Shown here: positions 17,227 through 26,494 of the stretch, in pieces
Numbering within the stretch: the first letter of the stretch is position 1
How the letters are laid out: every line of letters begins with the position of its first letter
NCBI GenBank assembly: GCA_002344125.1
Contig: DDTQ01000012.1
Location: forward strand, 690,197 to 754,196
DNA length: 64,000 nt
Reading direction: 5' to 3'
From: Ignavibacteria bacterium UBA2360
GTDB taxonomy: Bacteria > Bacteroidota > Ignavibacteria > Tepidaquicellales > OLB5
Position numbers and translations under genes: made by a program
The notes under the pieces: generated by a model
The model's input: the letters and a program-made list of their open reading frames with translations, nothing else
Told to the model about the DNA's origin: nothing
Databases searched by the model: none

Positions 17227-17640
17227 TCAACTCTTCTTCGCCAGCAGATCACGTATCTCTGTAAGCAGAACTTCTTCCTTGGTTGGTGGTGCCGGTGGGG
17301 GAGCTTCTTCTTTACGCTTCATTGAATTAAAGCCCTTAACAAACAAAAATATCGCTGCGGCAATGATGATAAAATCAATACCCGTTTGTATAAAATTACC
17401 GTAATTGATAGATACCGCTTCAACAACCTTACCCGTTGGGTCTGTGGTTGCTTCCTTCAAAACCAGTTTTAGAGAGGAGAAATTTATTCCGCCAACAAGC
17501 ACACCAATTGGCGGCATGATTATATCGTTCACAACTGAAGTAACAATTTTACCGAATGACGCGCCGATAATTACGCCTACTGCAAGATCTACTACATTGC
17601 CGCGTGATATAAATTCTTTGAATTCGCTGTAAAGTCCCAT
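17227..17640 (-). CDS. mscL: Large-conductance mechanosensitive channel
   Basis: A 137-residue MscL homologue. The start at 17640 is preferred because family homology begins with 'MGLYSEFKEFISRGNVVDLAVGVIIGASFGKIV' and a GGAGA sits about 10 nt upstream; the open frame reaches 17691. TM1 (about 17-45) has the glycine/alanine-rich pore-lining pattern, the periplasmic loop follows, TM2 is 'IDFIIIAAAIFLFVKGFNSM', and the C-terminal helix ends in 'EVLLTEIRDLLAKKS'. The channel opens on hypo-osmotic shock. A Pro-rich linker precedes the last helix, which is usual. The gene is convergent with nothing but repeats and divergent from the histidine kinase. Confidence 0.95.
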   Translation of the reverse strand: MGLYSEFKEFISRGNVVDLAVGVIIGASFGKIVTSVVNDIIMPPIGVLVGGINFSSLKLVLKEATTDPTGKVVEAVSINYGNFIQTGIDFIIIAAAIFLFVKGFNSMKRKEEAPPPAPPTKEEVLLTEIRDLLAKKS

Positions 17641-17756
17641 AAAATGTCTCCGTAATTTGTTATTTTCCATAAAAATAATGATAATTTCCAATAAATATCA
17701 ATCTCTTTTATAGCTATAGAATATTTCTAAAAATAGTATTAATATGCATACCAGTT

Positions 17757-19640
17757 ATGACAAATGAACCTCTTAACCGTTCAGTAAGTTCTGAAGAGGA
17801 AATTGCCGCTCTGAAAAAACGCGTTTCAGAGCTTGAAAAGCAGCTTGAAACCTACGACTTTTCACTCTTCAGCTACCCCAAGGTAGTGGAAAACGCGCCA
17901 ATTGCGTTTACCCGTGTATTGCAGGATACTCAGGGCTACGCCCTTGCCAACAAAGAATTCACAAGACAATCCGGATACACCCGCGAAGCATTCAATTCTC
18001 TCAAAGATGATGAGATCCTGGCAAACATTCACAAAGATGATCTCGATGGTTTTCTCAAGGCGCATGAAATATGGTGCGATAACAATTTCAAAGATACCTT
18101 CCGATATATGTACAGGATAATTAACCGCGAGGGCAAAACCCTCTGGCTTGATGTGTACTATTATGCGGAGCTTGATGAGAATGGAACACCATACGCCATC
18201 GATCAGATCCATGTTGATATAACTGACCGCATTTACGCTGAAAAGCTTCTCCGTGAAAGTGAAGATAAATACCGCAGGCTTACCGAATCGGTTCCCGCGG
18301 CTATTTTTATTTACTCCGAAAATAAGTTCATTTACGGCAATGAATTCTCCACTGAAATTACAGGTTATGGTGTAAAAGAGCTTATCGGCAAGAACTTCTG
18401 GGAGCTTGTTCACCCGGAGTATAGAGAGCTTGCCATCGAGCGCGGTAAAGCCCGCCTTGATGGCGGCGAAGTTCCTTCGCGGTATGAACTCAGAATTATC
18501 GATAAAAACGGAAATGAAAAGTGGCTTGATTACAACGGCTGCTCTATAATGTTCGAAGGTAAGCCCGCTGTCCTGGGGATTGCTTACGATATCACCGAAC
18601 TGAAAAGAACCCAGCAGGCACTTATCGATAGTGAACAGAAGTACAGAACACTCATAGAAAATATGAGCGAAGTTATCCTCTATGTGGATAACAGCGACAG
18701 GATAATATTTGTTAATGATAACGCGATTAAAATGTTCGGTTACGAGAAAGGGGAGCTCATCGGGCAGGTTGCATGTGAATTCCTTGCGGATCAGGACTTC
18801 GCCGCTTTCCTTAAGGATAGGATTAAGCTCAGAAGACACGGTTTCACCGATAGGTATGAAGTGCAGATGAAAACAAAAAGGGGCGAAAAGCTTTGGGTCG
18901 AGGTCTCAAGCGCGCCGCTCAAGGACGCCTCAGGAAAAATTATCGGTTCCATTGGTATCCACAGCGATATAACCGACAGGAAAAAATATGAGAACACAAT
19001 TGAAAGCTCCTTAAAGCAGAAAGATATGCTGCTGAAAGAAATTCATCACAGGGTTAAAAATAACCTCCAGATAATCTCAAGCCTCATCAAGCTTCAGTCT
19101 TCCCATGTTAAGGATAAGGAAATTCACAGCCTGTTTGCTGAAAGCCAGAACAGGATAAAAACCATGGCGCTTATTCACGAGAAACTCTACCGCTCAACAG
19201 ATATTTCTGTAATTGAATTTTACGATTACATAAAGAACCTTGTTGATAGCCTGTATGCATCTTATGGTATGAGTACCGAAAGGGTCAGGCCTGTTATCGA
19301 ATTCAGAAGTATTTATCTTGATATTGATACTGCCATTCCCTGCGGTCTGATTATCAACGAAGTTATCAGTAACTGCCTTAAGTACGCTTTCCCTGATCTG
19401 CGCAAAGGACAGATCACGATTGATCTTGAAGAGAAGAGCGAAAGTGAATACCTGCTTACGATCCATGATAACGGTATTGGCATACCGGCAGAAGTGAATT
19501 TCGCCAATACTAATTCTCTGGGCCTCAAGCTCATAAAAATTCTTTCTGAACAGCTTGGCGGAAGCACTGAACTTAACAGGGATAAGGGCACGGAGTTCAG
19601 AATACTATTTAAAAGGGCAAATTATCTGCGCAGAACCTGA
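17757..19640 (+). CDS. Cytosolic PAS-PAS-PAS histidine kinase (HisKA_2)
   Basis: A 627-residue sensor kinase with no membrane segment. A short coiled coil (10-35) leads into three PAS domains, about 40-165, 165-285 and 290-415, each ending in a PAC-like 'DITDR' or 'DITEL'. The phosphoacceptor region 'EIHHRVKNNLQIISSLIKLQ' (His430/431) marks the HisKA_2 class, and the ATPase domain has 'NEVISNCLKYAF' (N-box) and 'DNGIGIP' (G1). HisKA_2 kinases often signal in small redox or light-responsive systems; ligands of these PAS domains are unknown. No response regulator gene is in the window, so it is an orphan. It diverges from mscL. Confidence 0.9.
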   Translation: MTNEPLNRSVSSEEEIAALKKRVSELEKQLETYDFSLFSYPKVVENAPIAFTRVLQDTQGYALANKEFTRQSGYTREAFNSLKDDEILANIHKDDLDGFLKAHEIWCDNNFKDTFRYMYRIINREGKTLWLDVYYYAELDENGTPYAIDQIHVDITDRIYAEKLLRESEDKYRRLTESVPAAIFIYSENKFIYGNEFSTEITGYGVKELIGKNFWELVHPEYRELAIERGKARLDGGEVPSRYELRIIDKNGNEKWLDYNGCSIMFEGKPAVLGIAYDITELKRTQQALIDSEQKYRTLIENMSEVILYVDNSDRIIFVNDNAIKMFGYEKGELIGQVACEFLADQDFAAFLKDRIKLRRHGFTDRYEVQMKTKRGEKLWVEVSSAPLKDASGKIIGSIGIHSDITDRKKYENTIESSLKQKDMLLKEIHHRVKNNLQIISSLIKLQSSHVKDKEIHSLFAESQNRIKTMALIHEKLYRSTDISVIEFYDYIKNLVDSLYASYGMSTERVRPVIEFRSIYLDIDTAIPCGLIINEVISNCLKYAFPDLRKGQITIDLEEKSESEYLLTIHDNGIGIPAEVNFANTNSLGLKLIKILSEQLGGSTELNRDKGTEFRILFKRANYLRRT

Positions 19641-19809
19641 TTTTCTTAAATTTGCCGCGTTTTCAACAAAAACTCGCTCATTTGCGGGATATTTAAAACA
19701 ATGTAAAATGGCAATCATTGCAAATAGTTGAATTAAAGTGTAATTTTAACCCAGGAAACTAAATTTTAACGTAAATTGTTGAATTTAGTAAATAAGGGAA
19801 ATAACAGAT

Positions 19810-22305
19810 ATGGATAGTAATTTTTCAAACAGAGTTCAGGATGTGATCAGGTTAAGCAGGGAAGAAGCCATTCGCCTGGGACACGATTACATCGGCACTG
19901 AACATCTCCTGCTCGGAATAATCCGTGAAGGAGAAGGCATCGCGATCAAGATCTTCCGCAATCTTGGCAAAGATATCGGCAAGATAAAAAAGACCATAGA
20001 AGATACAGTCAGGCAGTCCGGCGCGACACTTACCGTCGGCAATATCCCGCTCACCAAACAGGCAGAAAAAGTACTGAAGATAACTTACCTGGAAGCGAAG
20101 ATATTCAAGTCTGATGTTATTGGAACTGAGCACTTACTGCTTTCAATTTTACGTGAAGATGATAACCTCGCTTCGCAGATACTCCAGCAATTCGGCATTA
20201 CTTACGAAGTGGTAAAGGAAGAGCTTTCCGCGATACTCAGCGGCAAAACCACACCGCAGCAGCCAAAAACTGCCGCGGCAGAAAAGAAACCTGAACGCAC
20301 CAAAACCCCCGTGCTTGATAACTTCGGGCGTGATTTAACCAAGCTTGCCATGGATGAGAAGCTCGATCCTATCGTAGGCAGAGAAAAAGAAATTGAACGT
20401 GTTGCCCAGGTTTTAAGCCGCAGGAAAAAGAATAATCCTGTACTCATTGGCGAACCCGGCGTTGGTAAAACAGCTATCGCTGAGGGGCTTGCAATAAGGA
20501 TAGTACAGAAAAAAGTATCACGTGTATTGCACGATAAGAGAGTAGTTACCCTTGATCTCGCCTCTTTGGTTGCGGGTACAAAGTACCGCGGACAGTTTGA
20601 AGAACGTATGAAAGCCGTCATGAACGAGCTTGAAAAAGCAAAGGATGTGATCCTCTTCATTGATGAGCTGCATACAATTGTTGGCGCCGGCGGCGCGTCA
20701 GGTTCCCTCGATGCTTCAAACATCTTTAAGCCCGCGCTCGCCAGGGGAGACCTGCAGTGCATTGGCGCGACAACACTTGATGAATACAGGCAGTACATTG
20801 AAAAGGACGGCGCTTTAGACCGCCGCTTCCAGAAGATCATAGTTGACCCCACAACCGAGGATGAAACTATGCAGATCTTAAGCAACATTAAACATAAATA
20901 CGAAGAGCATCACAACGTTAAATATGCTGATAAAGCTATTGAAGCGGCAGTTAAGCTAAGCTCCAGATACATCACAGACCGCTACCTGCCGGATAAAGCT
21001 ATTGACGTAATGGATGAAGCCGGTTCACGGGTGCATCTCGCTAATATAGTTGTACCTGAAAATATTGTAGCGCTTGAAAATGATATTGCGAATATCAAAA
21101 CCAAGAAGAACCAGGTTGTAAAGAACCAGAACTTTGAAGAAGCAGCCAAGCTGCGTGATGAAGAAAAACGCCTGCTCAATGAGCTTGAACAGGCTAAGCT
21201 TGACTGGGAAGTTAAATCACAAAGCATTGTACACGAAGTGACCGAAGAGAATGTTGCCGATGTGGTCTCAATGATGACAGGTATTCCCGTTAACCGCGTA
21301 GCGCAGTCAGAAAGCGATAAGCTGGTTAAGATGGAAGATGAACTGAAGCGTTACATAATTGGCCAGGATGAAGCGATTGTAAAGCTTTCTAAAGCTATAC
21401 GCAGAACAAGAGCAGGGCTTAAAGACCCCAACAGACCCATCGGGTCGTTTATCTTTACCGGACCCACAGGTGTGGGTAAAACCGAAATGGCGAAAGTCCT
21501 TTCAAGGTTCCTTTTCGATAGCGAAGAGAACCTGATAAGGATCGATATGAGCGAATACATGGAAAAATTCAATGTATCGCGCCTCGTCGGCGCCCCTCCG
21601 GGATATGTAGGGTATGAAGAAGGCGGCCAGCTTACCGAAAAAGTTAGGCGTAAACCCTATTCAGTCGTTCTCCTTGATGAGATCGAAAAAGCGCACCCGG
21701 ATATTTTCAATATCCTGCTGCAGGTATTGGATGAAGGTATGCTAACCGATAGCCTTGGCAGAAAGGTTGATTTCAAAAATACCATAATGATTATGACATC
21801 CAATATCGGTACACGCGATATCAAGTCGATCGGAGGTATGGGCTTTGGTGATCCTAACCAGAATGATAAACATGATAAGATGAAGACACAGATCGAAGAA
21901 TCAGTAAGGCGTGTATTCAGTCCTGAGTTCATAAACAGAATTGATGACCTTATTACATTCAAACAGCTGGAAAAGGCTGATATATTCAGAATTATAGATA
22001 TTTCAACCAGACAGCTGCTCAAACGGATACAGGCGCTTGGCATTACATTTGAATTTGACGATGCTGCCAAAACATTCCTTTCTGAAAAAGGCTATGACCC
22101 CAAATATGGGGCTAGACCGCTCAGAAGGGCTATCCAGAAATATGTTGAAGACCCCGTAAGCGAAGAAGTGCTGAAGGGCTCATTCAAAGAAGGCTCGCAT
22201 GTTATGGTATCATATAAAGATGGCGGTGAGGAACTTATTTTTGTGGATATATCACAAAGTAAACTGCCCGAAAAGATCGAGCCGGAATCAATTAAAGAAA
22301 ATTAA
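19810..22305 (+). CDS. clpC: ClpC-type AAA+ unfoldase
   Basis: An 831-residue Clp/Hsp100 ATPase. Two Clp-N repeats (about 1-145) are followed by the first AAA+ domain with Walker A 'GEPGVGKTA' from residue 214. A middle region contains a UVR-type 'NFEEAAKLRDEEKRLLNELEQ' (about 438-458), which marks ClpC rather than ClpB or ClpA. The second AAA+ domain carries 'GPTGVGKTEMAK' near 552 and a Clp C-terminal small domain. It unfolds substrates for the ClpP protease; clpP is not in this window. The start is an ATG with AAGGGA about 10 nt upstream, and a strong terminator follows. Confidence 0.95.
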   Translation: MDSNFSNRVQDVIRLSREEAIRLGHDYIGTEHLLLGIIREGEGIAIKIFRNLGKDIGKIKKTIEDTVRQSGATLTVGNIPLTKQAEKVLKITYLEAKIFKSDVIGTEHLLLSILREDDNLASQILQQFGITYEVVKEELSAILSGKTTPQQPKTAAAEKKPERTKTPVLDNFGRDLTKLAMDEKLDPIVGREKEIERVAQVLSRRKKNNPVLIGEPGVGKTAIAEGLAIRIVQKKVSRVLHDKRVVTLDLASLVAGTKYRGQFEERMKAVMNELEKAKDVILFIDELHTIVGAGGASGSLDASNIFKPALARGDLQCIGATTLDEYRQYIEKDGALDRRFQKIIVDPTTEDETMQILSNIKHKYEEHHNVKYADKAIEAAVKLSSRYITDRYLPDKAIDVMDEAGSRVHLANIVVPENIVALENDIANIKTKKNQVVKNQNFEEAAKLRDEEKRLLNELEQAKLDWEVKSQSIVHEVTEENVADVVSMMTGIPVNRVAQSESDKLVKMEDELKRYIIGQDEAIVKLSKAIRRTRAGLKDPNRPIGSFIFTGPTGVGKTEMAKVLSRFLFDSEENLIRIDMSEYMEKFNVSRLVGAPPGYVGYEEGGQLTEKVRRKPYSVVLLDEIEKAHPDIFNILLQVLDEGMLTDSLGRKVDFKNTIMIMTSNIGTRDIKSIGGMGFGDPNQNDKHDKMKTQIEESVRRVFSPEFINRIDDLITFKQLEKADIFRIIDISTRQLLKRIQALGITFEFDDAAKTFLSEKGYDPKYGARPLRRAIQKYVEDPVSEEVLKGSFKEGSHVMVSYKDGGEELIFVDISQSKLPEKIEPESIKEN

Positions 22306-22328
22306 GAATTAAGTTGTAGATTTAAGTT

Positions 22329-22366
22329 AAGTGGTGTCAGGCTTATGCCTGCCACCACTTTTTTTG
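22329..22366 (+). terminator. Rho-independent terminator after clpC
   Basis: A long hairpin with arms GTGGTG(T)CAGGC/GCCTG(C)CACCAC and a 4-nt loop, followed by seven or more T residues, begins 24 bp after the clpC stop. Confidence 0.88.
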
Positions 22367-22825
22367 TTTGTGCAATGAATCCTGTTGTATTGCTTTTACA
22401 ACAATGCATCAAATATATGTCACCCCTTCGGGGTTTTGATATCAATTAATGAAAAATCTACAATAATATCATCCCTTCGGGATTTTGTAAATTTCAATAT
22501 ACAATAGTGTTAGTTTCTGTCGCACTAATTCCAGTTTGGGTGATATGTATTTATGCTTCTCAAATCGGGGCAGGAAAGGAAGAGATGAGTCATTCCAACT
22601 CCGAAGGAGTGGCATTATTGAAGATTGGCGGTTACATCTTATCAGAACCCCGAAGGGGTGACATTATTCCTCAGCTTAAAATATGAGTTGCCACGACCTT
22701 TAGGTCGTGGATTAATTTCAAAGAATTTAGGGGTTTTCTCCGAAGGTGTGCCTTTGGCAAGCCCCGGTTAAATGCTGGCTTTCCGAATGTGATTCTTCTT
22801 TCAATCCGGCATTGCCGGATTTCTC
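22367..22825. repeat. Cluster of short palindromes
   Basis: No gene. At least five short hairpins occur: ACCCC-TTC-GGGGT (about 22422-22434), TCCC-TTC-GGGA (about 22471-22481), ACTCC-GAA-GGAGT (about 22600-22612), ACCCC-GAA-GGGGT (about 22648-22660) and the CCACGACC-TTTA-GGTCGTGG element (22691-22710) also seen at 6301 and 6531. Stems differ in sequence but keep pairing. Confidence 0.8.
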
Positions 22826-23947
22826 TCAGAATAAAGTTGCCACTATCTCATCACACACAGCATAGCCTTTGCGGGTGAGTGAAATGGATTGTGCATCCTT
22901 AACGGCGTAGCCGCTCGTGATTAATGTTTCAATAGGGGATGAATATGCAGTTTCAAAATCAATATTATGCCTTCTGCGAAATTCTTCGAAGTTTACGCCA
23001 ACGCTCCTTAGACCCAGCATAATATGCTCGGTAACAGATGTTTCCTTGTCAATCGTTTCAATGAAATCATGGGCGGGTTTACCGCCATCAATAAGTTCTA
23101 TATACCTACCGATATTTTTAATGTTCGTCCACCGCTGATTGCCAATGTATGATGATGCCGATGGACCAAATGATATATACTCTTCAAGCGTCCAGTACTT
23201 CAGATTGTGCCGGCATTCATAGCCGGGTTTAGCGTAATTAGATATTTCATACTGTCTGTAACCCGCATCCGCAAGTGTTTGCATGGTGTATTCATACATC
23301 TCTTGTTCAAGCTCAATATCAGCATTCTTAACTTGACCCTTATCGCGCATGCTGTAAAGCATGGTTCCCTTTTCAAATATCAGCGAATATGCCGATATAT
23401 GTTTAGTATCAAGTTTTATAACTTCATCAAGATTGTATTTCCAGCTATCCATAGTCTGACCCGGGAGGGCAAAGATCACATCCAGGTTAACATTGTCAAA
23501 TCCAGCCGCTTTAGCGGCATTGATTGACGACTTGGCTTGTTCGGCGGTATGTATCCGTGTTAAAAACTGTAATTCTTCATCTATGAATGACTGCACACCG
23601 AAACTCATTCGGTTAATAGGAAGCTTTTTGAATATATCAAGCTTATCCTTATCAAGTGTACCGGGATTTGCTTCAATAGTAATTTCGCAATCAGCGGAAA
23701 TATTATAGCATTTATACAGCTCATCAAATATTCCGGTAAACTCCTCAAAGCTTAACAGCGAAGGCGTTCCGCCGCCAAAGAATATTGAATTGAATTTTCT
23801 GTCAGCTAATTGTATAGAATAGAACTGTATTTCTTTTTTTATGGAATTAAGGAATTCAGCTTTTTTGGAATGATTTGTAATGGAGTAGAAATCGCAGTAA
23901 ATGCATTTGGTATCACAAAAGGGGATATGTAGGTAAATTCCTGCCAT
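22826..23947 (-). CDS. hemW: HemW-type radical SAM protein
   Basis: A 373-residue radical SAM protein of the HemN/HemW family. The 4Fe-4S motif is C11-x3-C15-x2-C18 ('HIPFCDTKCIYCDFYS'). 'FFGGGTPSLL' (SAM glycine motif) and a C-terminal HemW-type domain follow. Lack of the longer HemN N-terminus points to HemW, a haem-binding chaperone, rather than coproporphyrinogen dehydrogenase. The start at 23947 is preferred; the frame stays open to 24028, but those 27 codons run through a palindromic repeat. A GGAGAAAA lies about 12 nt upstream of the chosen start, partly beside the palindrome at 23961-23986. Confidence 0.88.
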   Translation of the reverse strand: MAGIYLHIPFCDTKCIYCDFYSITNHSKKAEFLNSIKKEIQFYSIQLADRKFNSIFFGGGTPSLLSFEEFTGIFDELYKCYNISADCEITIEANPGTLDKDKLDIFKKLPINRMSFGVQSFIDEELQFLTRIHTAEQAKSSINAAKAAGFDNVNLDVIFALPGQTMDSWKYNLDEVIKLDTKHISAYSLIFEKGTMLYSMRDKGQVKNADIELEQEMYEYTMQTLADAGYRQYEISNYAKPGYECRHNLKYWTLEEYISFGPSASSYIGNQRWTNIKNIGRYIELIDGGKPAHDFIETIDKETSVTEHIMLGLRSVGVNFEEFRRRHNIDFETAYSSPIETLITSGYAVKDAQSISLTRKGYAVCDEIVATLF

Positions 23948-23960
23948 TGTTAAATTTTCT

Positions 23961-24043
23961 CCGTCCCAAACTCCAGTTTGGGACGGCAAGATTATATTTA
24001 TTTTTGCCGGATATTGATTGCTTCCCAAACTGGAGTTTGGGAA
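23961..24043. repeat. Two related palindromes in the hemW leader
   Basis: Positions 23961-23986 form a perfect palindrome with 12-base arms (CCGTCCCAAACT and its complement, centre CC). Positions 24022-24043 form a second with 10-base arms (TTCCCAAACT, centre GG). The cores are the same while the outer bases differ with pairing kept. The first ends 14 nt before the hemW start codon. Confidence 0.85.
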
Positions 24044-24090
24044 TTATATTGTGATTAGTGATTTGTAGCCGAATTGGGAATATCTTAAAG

Positions 24091-24194
24091 CTTTTCTTGG
24101 GGTGCATCCTTGTCTGCTTTTGCAGAAACTGCGTTGATGCATGCACTGAACTGCAGAATCAGTCAAGCACGGTCAGTGCAATCCACGAAATGCG
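24091..24194. repeat. Dispersed repeat of about 90-100 bp, copy 1
   Basis: This copy includes 'TTTTGCAGAAACTGCGTTGA', 'GCATGCACTGAACTGCAGAA' and 'GGTCAGTGCAATCCA'. Related copies lie at 42891-42980 (same orientation) and from 63941 to the window end (inverted). The sequence contains several self-complementary parts (TGCAGAA/TTCTGCA, TGCATGCA). Confidence 0.8.
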
Positions 24195-24202
24195 TTGTGG
24201 CG

Positions 24203-25315
24203 TTACTTTATCGGCATGCCGATCCTATCCCATCGGATAGAGCCAAGCAGTTTGCCAAAATCACTGAACGGAATTTCTGAATTCCACGAAAAATATGTGA
24301 ACCACGCCTTGCCAACAACCGCTTCGCGTTTTACGAATCCCCAGAACCTGCTATCCAGCGAATTATGACGGTTATCGCCCATCATAAAATAATAGTTATG
24401 TTCTACTGTATATTGATTCGTTTCTTTGTTATCAATGAATACCTTACCTCCGCGGAGCTCAATGGTATGACCTTCACGTTTTATAAATGTATCCCACTCA
24501 CCAAAATTGGCGGCATCAATAGTAACTACATCGCCTTTAACTGGTACGCGCAATGGACCGTAATTATCACGGTTCCATGGTTTACCTTTAGGGAAAATGC
24601 CGGGGTCTTCAACTGACTTATGGTCAATATTAACCACAACTTTTTTTATAAATGGCTGCGCGCGGAATTCAGCTACCTTTTTTTCAGGTAAGGGGACAAT
24701 AACATACATCCCGGCAGTATCAGGGAACATTCCCTGAATTGAGCGAGAATCGGTAATGTCAAACTTATCTAAATATTCAGAAGTCTGTATCATTCTGAAA
24801 AAATCATTTCGTTTGATCTTGGTTGAATCCAGAAAAACTTTATATGTCAATTGTTGAGTTGGTGATATCGGGAATTCTTTACCGTTCACGAACAATACAG
24901 CATCTTTAATTTCTATTACATCGCCGGGCTCGCCAACACAGCGTTTTAAGTACTGCACTTTCATTGAAGCATCCACTTCTTCGCGGTTACCGGGGAATTC
25001 AAAATTCACAATATCCTCTCTTCTCGGCTCGCGGATAGCAGGAAGCTGAATATACGGCAGCCGAATTTCGGTAAATGGTATATTCCTCGGCGTCGAGCCG
25101 CCATAGAGGAACTGGTTGAAGAACATCTTATCACCAATTAGTATTGTATTCAGCATTGAGCCAGTTGGCGTGCTGTAACCCTGTATGAAAAATGATTGTA
25201 CGAATAGTACTACAATCAGCGTCAATAAAAGTGAACCGAAGCTTTTGGCCTTTTCTTCAATTGAGCTCGTTTGTTTTTTCTTTTTTTGTGTTTTTTTGCC
25301 TAATGTACTTGCCAT
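24203..25315 (-). CDS. lepB: Signal peptidase I, paralogue 1
   Basis: A 370-residue type I signal peptidase, last of three in tandem. One membrane anchor (about 27-45) follows a lysine-rich cytosolic start. The catalytic serine is S53 in 'PTGSML' and the general-base lysine is in 'YLKRCVGEPGD'; 'GDNRHNSLDSRFWGFV' closes the protease fold. A large insertion, about residues 140-260, between the Lys and the final box is typical of the big Bacteroidota enzymes. The start at 25315 is 5 bp after the stop of the previous paralogue. It cleaves signal peptides on the periplasmic side of the inner membrane. Confidence 0.92.
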   Translation of the reverse strand: MASTLGKKTQKKKKQTSSIEEKAKSFGSLLLTLIVVLFVQSFFIQGYSTPTGSMLNTILIGDKMFFNQFLYGGSTPRNIPFTEIRLPYIQLPAIREPRREDIVNFEFPGNREEVDASMKVQYLKRCVGEPGDVIEIKDAVLFVNGKEFPISPTQQLTYKVFLDSTKIKRNDFFRMIQTSEYLDKFDITDSRSIQGMFPDTAGMYVIVPLPEKKVAEFRAQPFIKKVVVNIDHKSVEDPGIFPKGKPWNRDNYGPLRVPVKGDVVTIDAANFGEWDTFIKREGHTIELRGGKVFIDNKETNQYTVEHNYYFMMGDNRHNSLDSRFWGFVKREAVVGKAWFTYFSWNSEIPFSDFGKLLGSIRWDRIGMPIK

Positions 25316-25320
25316 AAAAT

Positions 25321-26466
25321 TTATTCTATCATTTTGCCGATACGATCCCATCGTATCGATCTTAATTTTCTACCTGTATCTTTTAAAGGAATATCTCTAT
25401 TCCAGGAAAAATATATCATTGTAATTTTTGAATCAATGTCATTTTCATTTACAAATCCAAAATACCTGCTGTCAAGAGAGTTATACCAGTTATCACCAAT
25501 CATGAAATAATAATTATCTTTGAATATATAACTGTATTTTTCAATATCATTTATGAATATGCGGTCTTTGATTATCTCTAACTTGTTACCTTCATCCCTG
25601 ATTATCCTTTTCCACAAACTGATGCTGGATGTATCAAAACTTACTTTATCCCCGGCTTTTGGTACCTTTATGGGGCCGTAATTATCAACATTCCATCCGG
25701 AACCTTTTGGAAAGATTGAAGGATTAGGCTCTTTCCCCAAAAAAGCAAATTTCTCATCAAAATAAAAATGTTCATAAAAACAGTACTTATCATTTAGTTT
25801 AATGATCCTGTTATTTATTACAAAAGAATCCCCTGGCACGGCCAGAATTCTTTTAAAGTAATTTGTTGTTTTCTTTGGCGGAGCCTCTTCAGGTAATCCA
25901 GGGTATATGAAATTAACAATATCACCAGCCTGTGGTTTATTGTATAGTATTGCATATTTTCCTGTAAAAGGATTCTTTATGCCATAATAAAGATCATTAT
26001 CAAAGAACCTGTCCCCTGGCAAAACTGTATTTAGCATACTTCCTGTCGCGGTAGTGAAGATGCCCGGACTAAAAATATCAGTTATTGGACTGACATAATA
26101 AATTGATGTCACTATTATTGCTACATAATATTTTGCTTTGTTAAATGACTGGAGTTTATACCTAGTATTTTTGATTGCAATAATAATTGATTCAATCAGA
26201 ATATATGTGCCAATGGGTATGCACGTCAGAAGCGTATACAGAGCTATTGCATAACCCGGTATGAATTTTATTAAGGCAAAAAAAGTTGTTGAGTAAACCA
26301 GGTATATCAAAAATAAGAAGAAACCACGCTTTACTTCACCACAATAATAATGTCCCAAGCCCGGTACAAGTAATGTTAAAAGAGCAGCAGCAACAGGAGA
26401 TCGTTTTTTAAACTTTATCGCAGAATCTTGAACGGAATTGTTTGCATTTCTACTTTCAGAATTCAT
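25321..26466 (-). CDS. Signal peptidase I, paralogue 2 with extra membrane segments
   Basis: A 381-residue signal peptidase I. It differs from its neighbours by an N-terminal region of about 130 residues with four hydrophobic segments, starting 'AALLTLLVPGLGHYYCGEVKRGFFLFLIYLV', a pattern known from other multi-pass membrane proteins. The catalytic core follows with 'TATGSMLNTVLPGD' (Ser), 'YFKRILAVPGD' (Lys) and 'IGDNWYNSLDSRYFGFV', where the usual Arg of 'GDNR' is Trp. All three paralogues end in a nearly common 'SIRWDRIGKMIE'-like tail. It is the middle gene of the lepA-linked cluster, 28 bp from the one upstream. Substrate preference is unknown. Confidence 0.87.
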   Translation of the reverse strand: MNSESRNANNSVQDSAIKFKKRSPVAAALLTLLVPGLGHYYCGEVKRGFFLFLIYLVYSTTFFALIKFIPGYAIALYTLLTCIPIGTYILIESIIIAIKNTRYKLQSFNKAKYYVAIIVTSIYYVSPITDIFSPGIFTTATGSMLNTVLPGDRFFDNDLYYGIKNPFTGKYAILYNKPQAGDIVNFIYPGLPEEAPPKKTTNYFKRILAVPGDSFVINNRIIKLNDKYCFYEHFYFDEKFAFLGKEPNPSIFPKGSGWNVDNYGPIKVPKAGDKVSFDTSSISLWKRIIRDEGNKLEIIKDRIFINDIEKYSYIFKDNYYFMIGDNWYNSLDSRYFGFVNENDIDSKITMIYFSWNRDIPLKDTGRKLRSIRWDRIGKMIE

Positions 26467-26494
26467 TTTCTTAAGATTAATGAATTAAACAATT

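Noticed and set aside
17862..18839. 325-codon open frame antisense to the histidine kinase
   Set aside because: A conserved kinase occupies the other strand, and the antisense sequence has no recognisable family.
20202..20888. 228-codon open frame antisense to clpC
   Set aside because: Serine/proline-rich sequence mirrored from the clpC ATPase; shadow frame.
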